Below are positions 55,525-64,000 of a DNA stretch of 64,000 nucleotides, in pieces. The DNA is from Neofusicoccum parvum (lineage: Eukaryota; Ascomycota; Dothideomycetes; Botryosphaeriales; Botryosphaeriaceae). Both the position numbers and the translations under genes were made by a program. Under the pieces are notes generated by a model. That model ran no database searches, was not told the origin of the DNA, and saw only the letters and a list, made by a program, of their open reading frames with translations. Numbering within the stretch: the first letter of the stretch is position 1; every line of letters begins with the position of its first letter. The stretch is from positions 930,001 through 994,000 of the forward strand of contig CP087214.1 in assembly GCA_020912385.1 (NCBI GenBank), in the 5' to 3' direction.

Positions 55525-58500
55525 GCCAAGATAGATGCTATTTGCGAGGTGGAGTTCAGCTGCCCGCCATGGATGGTGGAAAGCCGCCATCTTCTGATGA
55601 GGAAGGACTACTTGCATGCCCATTTCACTAGAGTTCGCCCCGGATACACTGTTTCAAGTATTGCTAAATTACTTGAGAAATAGCTGCAAACAAGAGATGG
55701 TATGGAGATGCACCTGAACAGTTTGTACGGAATGCTAAGTTCATAATTATGTGGCATTAAGACGCTCCATAGCAGCATGTCGGGAGATAAATAGTTCATA
55801 CAGATACAATCATTGCTATGGCCTGCATTAATGGCTCTTCAAGACTTCAAATGAAAGCAAGCCATCATTCCGGTAGCTAGTTTTTCGCACATTGCACAAG
55901 ATAGGCAGAATCAAAGATCTGTACTATTGGAACCGTCCTCACAGAGCCTCCTCGAAATCGTGCTCTACTGCTGACTTTCTGCACGCTACGATTACTCAAG
56001 GTTTTTTCATCCTCAGTTCCACAAACTTCCAGTTCATGCGAGGACACTTGTTTGACGCCGTCACAGGGAGCCACAAAAAATGGTCGTCTTGTTGATCGGC
56101 AATTGGAGCATTCATTCGGGTGGTTGTGGTAAGTAGACTAGAGTACCAACTCGCCGCACGGGTAGGTCGTTTACTTCACGCTCGGTGTCCACCGGCGCAA
56201 CTGTCTCTCTACCGCCGTTCCTTTCGACCCATTGTACATACGTACCGCCATCCAAACCGCACCGGCAACAAAAACAACACATGCTGCGATCTCGATGCGG
56301 TTGCCGAAAACGCCCCACCGTCCGCTCCACACCACGCTCTGTCCAAGTTTTTTTTTTGTTGTCAGTCAGCCCTACATGTGGAGCACAGCCGTTCTCGGTT
56401 GTTTGTTGGCATCTGCGCCTCGCATCGCGCCAACAACGCTCTGTGCGCCGACGATTACCCCATCGAGCACTGATCACGCGCGCGCGCCGCAACACCCTAG
56501 CGCAATCTCTTGGCCGGAGCTCATTCTCGATGAACGCCGCGATCTTTTGAAACTCTGAACTTTTTTTTTTCTCATCGGCCACTGCGGCGGCGCGGGATGG
56601 TCTCTTCGTGCTGCTGCAAGGTACGATCGCGTGGGTTTGTCGTCAGCCAAGCTGGACCCGAAACTCTCGTGGGAAAGTCTGGGTAGTCAGGCTTTTGCAT
56701 GGCTGGATTGGAATGAGCATGCCGGCGGAACCCGGAGGCGTTCCTTTGGTGCGGAAAACTAGCAGCTTCAGCATGGGCGGATATCGGGCCGTAGGCAAGG
56801 TTGGACAACGGCTATGTGGACGGGCGATATGCTTTCTCGGCAGCAATTGCGTGAGAAACGACAAGGTCGTCCGTTGGAGGACGGGGAAGCAACAGGTGAA
56901 ACGAAGTAGGCGAATGCCGATGCCCAAGTATTGAATCTTCTTTGACTATAGAGAGATATGGTATAGGGAATAGGGTGCGGCAGGTGGACTGGGGTGGAAG
57001 TGATGGAGTGGAAGCCGGTGTTGTGCTTCTCTGCCGGCGCCGAGGTAAGGATGATTGATACACGCGCTTTCACTTCCACATTCGATGAGTGATACGCGGC
57101 ACAGAGAGCGGTAACTTACTCGTTTAGAGAAGCTCGACATCGCCGCAGATACCAAGAGAAAATGGGTGAGATGCATCTCGAGCCGAGCGGTACGCACAAA
57201 TGAAGTGAAATTCAACACTTTTCCCCAGACCGACACTCACGCCACCACAAGCATTCCGGAAGGAACACGAGGTGTTCTTCCGGCCGATTTGCAGATGTCA
57301 CAAGTAAAGCATGCTAGTAATGAAAGAGATGGAAAAGAAACTATGGAGGAGAGTGAAGCATGTCGGCATTCGAAGCGCGTGCGTAGACGCTGACTCCGGA
57401 TACCTGAAGCAGGGCGAATATCGCGCATGTTGAAGCCGTAGTAGATTCGGATCAGTGAGGCGAACAGGGACAATCTCTGTGAGACCACGTGCGAGGCGCA
57501 ATATGGTTGGGGAGCCCCGAATGTACGACACTCAGATAGAGATGAAGGGTTCGCCCGCCGTCGGGACAAGCGACGAGGATGGGAGGAGTTGCACATTAAC
57601 CACCACCCATCCGGATGGAGGGCTTAAGTCCGTATGCACGCACGGTCCAGAGTCAGTGCGTTTCAGTTCCCAGACCCGGTCCACCCCGAGGGCTTGGTAA
57701 CAAGGGGAGGGAAAGCCGGCGGCCGGCAAGGCAGATTGGGAATTTCGGGGAGAGCTGGACGAGTATCCGTCCGGGATCGGGTGAAACTAGTTTCGTCAAG
57801 CTCTCTGCTGAACCGTTGAGAGAATCAGAGACGTCGGAAGAAAAAGGAAAATCATCGTCGAAAAGACGGGCCTAATGACATGAATCAAAATGCGACGAGG
57901 CGGCCGCGGTTCTCACCTTCTTTTGCGGCGAGAGGAGCGGTCTCAGGATGTCCGATTCTCCTTAGTCATCCCAAGCCCGAGTTCTCGCCTTCGAAAGTGC
58001 GGTCAAAGCGCAGATTCCGGGTTCCGCGAGGCGCTGGCGCGGCGGCGAGTGTGCGGTTTCATCACAGCTCAAAGCTTCTGGAAGCCCTCCATTTTAATTC
58101 GGAGAGGGTGCCGTTACGGGCATCTGGAAAGCCTGGCGAGGGAGGCGAAAGACACCTTGTTCAACGAGGAGTCGTTGCTTGGGGGGCGGCACGGGGTGTG
58201 CATGATTTTTTTATGATGTAGCGGTCAGAAAAGTCCGGAGGCGCTTGATGGACACGTAGGTTTTTGTTTTGACCGTTGAGCGGGCGCCCTGGCTGTTGGC
58301 CGTCATGCGAGGGATCCGAAGGAGCGGTCGGCCACAGAGTGGGCCCGGCGAGGCGCTTTGTCTTGTTGTCGACATCGTGATCCTCCAAAGACCCACGATG
58401 TGCGAGATCACCACGCTCAGACTGCCTGCCGCTCGCGAAGGATTGCTGTGCGCTCGCTCGCTTGCGGCGTGATGCGAGACACTGCAGGCGGGTCGGTGAG

Positions 58501-59847
58501 GCGCACATTGGCACATCACAGCCACAGGTTGAAGACGCGCGTGGGCTGGCGACTAGGAGGAAAGGAGATGCTGCTGGATTGAGCGTCGCGGATCCACGGA
58601 CGCACCATGTCGAGGATCTGACGAGAGCACTGATGATTTGAATTCAAGCAGAGCAGAGGGGCCGGTGTGAAAGGAGGCGCTCAGCGGTCTTGTATGCCTC
58701 GTACCGGTGTGCTTCGGCGGCGCGGCGGGCGCCCGTCACCAGTGCCCGTCGGGGCCGGTCGCGCGCGCGCAACGGCTGGCGCTTCGCAGTTTCAGCACTG
58801 CGGCGGCGCGTACGTGTATATGTGTCGCAGAGACTGCTGAGCATCGGGCCGTGGTGGTGTTCAGGCGGGCGGTGCGGTCGCAGCAACAGCGCAATTGGAC
58901 GGCGGCGGCGCGGGCGACAAGAGACGGTGAAACCGGGCGGCGTCGACAGGCAGGCGAGCCGCGAGAAAACGAGCAGATCGGCCAGCGCGCGCACGGAGGG
59001 CTTGGCGCGCGCTGTGGGGGTGGCCGGAGGGCCTGAAGCAGCTAGCGCCGCTCCTCCCGCCGCTCCGTGCAGGGGGTGGCCGGGCGTCACGGGCCAAGTG
59101 ATCCAGCGCCCAGGGTCCCGCTAGGTGCAGCCGATGCGCTGTCCTCTGCGCATCACCAGCATGAGTGAAAAATTTTGGCGGCCATCATCTCCGTGTCATT
59201 CCCTATCGTGCTGTCGTTTGCACTGGCTCCGCGGCAGCGGTGAGCAGCCAGAGCTGCGCCGCCGCGCATTTAATGCGGCCGCATGCCCAACGTCGACCTG
59301 CAGAGCCCAGATCCCGTTTTCGTGCAAGCCCGCCCGCGCGTGAAACCTAGCTAGCCCACGCCCCCTAGCCACCCACCCCCAGCCAGTGCCCCCCCTGCTG
59401 CCCCCTTGTTCCTTCCATTTCCGCGCCGCCGCTTGCAGGGTGCTTGCCGTCGCGCGACTGTCCTTACCGAGACGAGTCACATAATTGAGTCAGCTCGCGG
59501 CACCTGATATCGCGTTCTCGTGTCTCGTCCGTGCGACGCGTCCAATCACGTCCCCCACGCATCTGTGCACCCGCTTGCCACGGGTCATAGCTCGCGCCCA
59601 CGGTCGTAGTTATATAGGACCGTGCAGAGGCCGCGTCTGAGGCCTTCCTTCCGGAACACCTCCCCTTTCCACTGCGCCGAAGTGCTGCCTAGGTCCACCG
59701 ATCTCCGTCAGCCCTGCCGCTGCCCAGTGCTGCCTGTCTCCCAGCTCTATAAAGGCGGCCGGCCCACCTCATCTAACCCGCTTTCTCGATTGCGGATCGA
59801 CGACCAAGACCTTCGAGAAGACGACTCGACAACACACAGACCCAACC
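55525..59847. other. Long gene-poor region upstream of the second BTB gene
   Basis: About 4.3 kb. The left part (55.5-56.1 kb) is AT-rich; the rest is GC-rich, with overlapping open frames of 100-150 codons on both strands and no recognisable domain. The right end (59.3-59.85 kb) has C/T-rich stretches, a TATA box and the leader of the BTB gene. The distance suggests a complex promoter or an unrecognised non-coding transcript. Confidence 0.45.
59748..59753 (+). promoter_or_regulatory. TATA box of the second BTB gene
   Basis: Reads TATAAA in CTCTATAAAGG, about 100 bp before the ATG at 59848. A second TATA-like element (TTATATAGG) occurs at about 59610. Confidence 0.6.
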
Positions 59848-60698
59848 ATGTTCAGCTCTCGGCGACGCGCTGCGAGCGTTTCGCAGCACCGTGTGGGCAA
59901 GGAGTCCGGCGGCAAGCGGAAGATGTCCATCAGCCACACCCCGTCCATGGCACGGCGGATGGAGACCGAGGTCAAGTCCACCCCGTCTAGCGGCACCAAC
60001 AGCCCGTAAGTCATTGCCACCTCGCTCCCTCCATCAGAGCTCTGCTGACCCTGTCCAGTGCCCTGACCTCCGCCATCATCACCATCTGCGTTGGCCGGGA
60101 CCAACGCCTGTTCGCCGCCCACGAGGATGTCCTCTGCCACTCGCCCTACTTCCAGGCCGTGTGCAAGGGCCAGTTCTTCAACTCCTCGGCCAGGCGCATC
60201 GACCTCCCCGACGAGGAGCCCGAGGTCTTCTCGTCCGTCCTGGAGTACATGTACAAGGGCGACTACTACCCTCGTCTGGAGCACGACAAGAAGCGGAACA
60301 GCTGGCGCCTCGAGGACTCCAGCCAGGGTGAGACCACCGTCTACGTCAACGGCATGGGCATGATCCTCAAGGACACCGTCCTCTACTGCACCGCCGAGAA
60401 GTACGGCCTGGACGAGCTCAAGCGCCTTGCTCTTCGCAAGCAGGGCCTCCAGTCCGGCATCCAATGCAGCACCATCCTGGCCTCTGCCCGCTACGCCTAT
60501 GCCAACACGCCCGACACCGACAGCAAGCTGCGCGCGCACTACCTCGCCCTCATCATCCGCTCTCGCCACACCTTCAAGCGCAGCGGAACGATGCAGAACG
60601 AGATGGAGGGTGGTGGCAAGCTCTTCTTCGACCTGTTCGTCGCCATGTGCAACCACATGGACGACCTCCAGGGTGGCAGCAGCAAGAGCCGCCACTAA
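59848..60698 (+). CDS. BTB/POZ-domain protein with basic N-terminus
   Basis: Exons are 59848-60005 and 60059-60698, giving 265 aa. The ATG lies in a good context (CCAACCATG). The first 55 residues are basic and Ser/Arg-rich (SSRRRAASVSQHR, then GGKRKMSISHTPSMARR) and may carry a nuclear signal. The BTB core reads AIITICVGRDQRLFAAHEDV, LCHSPYFQAVCKGQFF, RIDLPDEEPEVFSSVLEYMY and KGDYYPRL, with a helical C-terminal half (VLYCTAEKYGLDELKRLALR). An acidic/polar insert (KKRNSWRLEDSSQGETTV) sits inside the second half of the fold. It is related in domain type, but not obviously in sequence, to the BTB gene at 54669-55524. It was likely well transcribed: TATA box, C/T-rich leader and strong codon bias. 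Confidence 0.88.
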
Positions 60699-63600
60699 AC
60701 CAATCGTCTCGACACACTTCGACCTCTACGCCCCAGGTTCGGGCCTGGCCTGGTCTCCTCTCGGCTCACTCCATGCTTCGCTTCACCGCATCTACCCTCT
60801 TGCCTCGCACACTTACTGCGTTTTAATCACGATTTCCATTTATGTTTTTTCCTTAAGTCATCATGCCCTTCGCTTCTTGTAAAACCACCCTTTGGCACAT
60901 GGTTCGGTTTCAGTTGTCTTGTTCAGCACAGGCGTTCTTGTTTCTGGGTTTCTTGCGCGATACCAGCGATACCCCAAAACTTCAAAAAACCCTGTACTAT
61001 ATTATCTCTCGGCTTTTGGTTTCTGTTGTTGGCTTTTTGGATTTTTGCAAGATACCTTTCTCTCGCGGACATAAAATTGTTATACCCCGTCTGCCCGTTG
61101 CAGCTACACCCAGCTGCAGCGGGTCAAGAGCTGCTGTACTGCTTTACAACAATTGTTTGGAGGTCATCTCATGTTTTTCGTTACGTTTACGCAAAAACTG
61201 CTCGGGTTTGGTCAGTTGTTTTCTGGTCTTGCTTTCTGTCGATTTATACCATCTTCCTCTGAAGAACTATACCTGCGTGGCTTGCTTTAGATCATGACGG
61301 CTCGGGATATTCCTTTTTATAGCAGGATCTTTCTCATGGCCGTTGCTGCTTTGGGTTTTCTTTTTCCTTGTGTTGTCGGGAAAGAAAACGGGTTTGCTTG
61401 TCATGGTGAGGATGTCTTCTCGCAGGAAGGGACGGGAAATGGGACGGAAACAATTTGGGTTTACTCGGATGGCTTTTCCAAGCACTGGCTGCTTCTTTGA
61501 TGATGGCTTATGAATTTCTTTTGTTTTTGGCAACGTAATAGCACCTTTTCTCAAACCTAGAAAAAAATACTATTCACGACTTCTTCTCTCAAAATCCGAC
61601 CTGTCTCGACGGTGGCAACAATCGTGATCTCTGAAGGCAGCTGGGCAAAGTGAAAGTAACGAGCATCGGCCGCGGCTTCGCCGAAGCAGAAACGGACAGG
61701 TGACCTCATTGATTTTGATTTACATGAAGCATCTGCGAGACGTGCACCCGACGACAGAAGACAGAAGCTTCACGACTCTTCTCGTCGGCCGTGGCGAAAC
61801 CGCCGTCAGCCAGGCTCGCCCGAGGGAAAAGCGCCGACATTAAGGTATTATCAATCTGTCAATCACGAGCACGAGCATCAATGCAACACAGCCGTTTCGG
61901 CAACAAACTTCCCACGGCACTTCCGCGCCTCAGAGGCAGCATCCTGGTGGGTGGCCCAAGCACACAGCCGCCTCCCCAGCACAGCCATGATGCTGATCCG
62001 ACACACCCGCACCAAGATCACAAGTCACAGTGCGAATACGCAACGAGAGCAAGGTCCGGGGTGGCTTCTCTGCAATCACAGGATCCCTCATCCCTCCCCT
62101 TTCGCTCGGGGCGGCGGCGGCGACGGCCGCGACCGCGCTTGCTTGCCTCTCGCCCTTCCTTCGCCCTGCTCTTCTCTCTCGCCCGGGGCTCGGCCGTGAC
62201 AGCCAGCCAGCTAGCCAGCAGGCAGCACGCACTACGCAGGCCGAGCCACCAACCAGCCTCACGCCTGCCCTGCTAGCACGCCGGGCGGAAAGCCAAATAC
62301 CTGCCGTGTGAGTCACAGGCGACGGACAAGGCATTCCCGCCGTGCCCAAGCAGACCAGCTACTTAGCTCCAACGCCTTTCCCCGACCCTAGCGTACCAGA
62401 CAGCCACACACCCGCGAGCCCGAGCGAGGCTAGCCAGAGTCCGCCGTCCCAAGGACTCCCATCGCAATATCCTCATGCCCCGACGAGACGGATCCGTGGC
62501 TTCGCTCATCCCGGCTTCCCTCCCATGCACCCTTACTCGCGACGAACCGCTGCAGGTCGCCGCGTTGGGTTTGGGCACGCACCACCGCCACGATTCCGCC
62601 CGACGTTGGGTTTTGAGCTTCCCGTCGAGCCGCGGCGGCCTTGCTTGTCGTTATTTGCCTCTTCGCGCGCGCGCTCTCTCTCTCGATGGCGATGATGCGC
62701 GGCGGCTGACCATGGTCGGGTATCGAGCCGCTCCTTTAAACTTTCCGAGCACTCTCTCAGCCTTTCTGCCGCCCGTCGTCATTCCTCTCGAAATACCGCA
62801 CGTCGAGGCGTGCTTGCGGCACTCATACGTGAACAAGGGGGTCTTTTCAGATAGAAGAAGAAGAAAAAAAAGGTGGGTGGAGGATCGACGTCAGTCGCCT
62901 CGCTCACCCACACGCACGCACACGCTAACATCGCGTACCTTTTTCATTTCCACCCATCCCTGCAAGCAGGAAAAAAAAAGGGACCGACACACCGTCGTGC
63001 GCATGCGCGACGGCGCGGGTGCCCGCCCGAAACTTCATGCCGCTCGGGATTGCGACGGCCCCAAGAATGTGCAGGCAAAGAAAGGAGCCCGAAAAAAAAA
63101 AAGGAAAGCCACGCGGCGAGCTATCCGTGCATTTCCAATTGCTTCTGCATGGAATCCCGTCCCGCGGTAATGCATCCCACGACGGAAGCTAAAACAACCT
63201 AGCGGAAGGCGAGGGAAGGGGATCGCAGGAAAGAAAAAGTGAACAGGGAGATGACGATGCGAAAGGGGAGCTGCTTGCCTGCTTGGAAACGGTGCCTGTA
63301 TCAAATTATGCCAGATTGCCGTGGCGTTCAAGGCCGTCCACGACCCGCTCGCCGTAAATCGTCTGAGCGTCCACGCGGTTCATGGGGTCGCTTTCGTCGC
63401 GCGGGTGGCCCGACGCTTTACCTTTCCTCCTCCTTTGAACCCTGCTCCCTACAGAATTTCTGAATGACTGACGGAGCGCGAGACGATGACGGACCCTTCG
63501 ATGGTTCGCCGCTGGCCATTGGCTCGGGGAGCCCGGGCGAAGCCAAAGGGCACGGGAGGGCACGGGAGGGCGCGAGAGACGTCATTGACACGGGGTTGGG

Positions 63601-64000
63601 ATGGCGGTGGTGAAAAAGCTGACGCTCGGGTTCGGCGCTTCTTTGGGCGTTTATCAAGCAGACAGCGCGAGGCGGGCTCGTCGTGGGCGTGAACTGCTGC
63701 TGCCTGCGCTCCCATACAGCCCACGCGACCGCACCTCGACCAACCAAGCCACCGTCGATGAGACCGAGGGTGACGCCGGCGAATCTCGGCCGCGCCGGAG
63801 GTGTGGGTGGCAAAAGTTGGGTAACATTGGTGATACCGGCTGCCTCTCCCCCTTAGCCGCCGACTGCTTCCCTGGCGAGCGCGAAAGTCCTGTCGGGTGG
63901 CGACCAGCAGGCAACGAACGGAGACGGACCGCACCGGGGAAGCGGGATGACGGCTGCTGCTGCACGTTGTAGCCGGGGAAGAAGGATGGGGACTGGGAAC
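60699..64000. other. 3' flank of the second BTB gene and gene-poor end of the window
   Basis: From about 60.83 to 61.5 kb the plus strand is markedly T-rich (many TTTT and TTGG runs), consistent with a long U-rich 3' UTR or degenerate sequence. The rest is GC-rich with several C/T-rich or A-run stretches (poly-A near 62868 and 63092) and overlapping open frames lacking recognisable domains. A gene could begin beyond the right edge. I support none inside. Confidence 0.45.

Overview
The window is nuclear DNA of a filamentous ascomycete (Pezizomycotina; my guess is Dothideomycetes). The basis is many short introns of about 45-100 nt with GTAAGT/GTGAGT donors and CTGAC/CTAAC-like branch sites, monocistronic genes on both strands, long GC-rich intergenic stretches, a PIR-type wall protein, fungal secreted glycosidases, and typical fungal single-copy genes (Gcn5, Nup85, FRG1-like, Rab4-like). 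I found no tRNA, rRNA, CRISPR array, insertion sequence or recognisable transposon. I support 22 protein-coding loci. Exon limits were read by eye from frame continuity and splice signals, and each CDS entry spans start codon to stop codon with exons given in the text.

Layout. 0.5-6.8 kb: an amidase-signature enzyme (+), two adjacent paralogous F-box-like proteins (-), and a secreted GH43-type glycosidase (-). 6.8-10.8 kb: gene-poor, GC-rich. 10.8-14.4 kb: a PIR-domain wall protein with ten SDGQP repeats and a GPI-type tail (+), then a small secreted cysteine-containing protein (-). 17-24.5 kb: a GH3 beta-glucosidase and a GH92 alpha-mannosidase, both secreted and both (-). 25.3-28.5 kb: a Nudix hydrolase (-) and a secreted intradiol-dioxygenase-like protein (+). 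29.4-31.0 kb: the Gcn5 histone acetyltransferase (+), with an open frame for a PHD finger in front of the catalytic domain. 31.6-38.3 kb, all (-): a four-helix membrane protein, a small GPI-type protein, an FRG1-like protein and a PAF-acetylhydrolase-like esterase. 39-45.6 kb, all (+): a Rab4-like GTPase, an MFS transporter of the Dal5/allantoate-permease type, and an unrecognised membrane/acidic protein locus. 46-48.8 kb (-): a degenerate GH18 chitinase-like protein and a Kelch protein. 50.6-55.5 kb (+): nucleoporin Nup85 and a BTB protein. 59.8-60.7 kb (+): a second BTB protein, between two gene-poor stretches of 4.3 and 3.3 kb.

How the genes relate. There is no operon logic and no convincing secondary-metabolite cluster. 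The clearest theme is the cell surface: nine products carry N-terminal signal peptides (GH43, PIR-type, small cysteine protein, GH3, GH92, intradiol-like, GPI-type, GH18-like; the GH3 and GH92 genes lie side by side), and several have a TATA-like element 80-150 bp upstream of the start codon. The most interesting signal is the Gcn5 gene. A complete C4HC3 PHD finger lies in frame between the first nine codons and the usual Gcn5 body. Two alternative 3' splice sites, both in the correct phase, would include or skip it, so the locus may encode both a chromatin-reading and a plain form of the enzyme.
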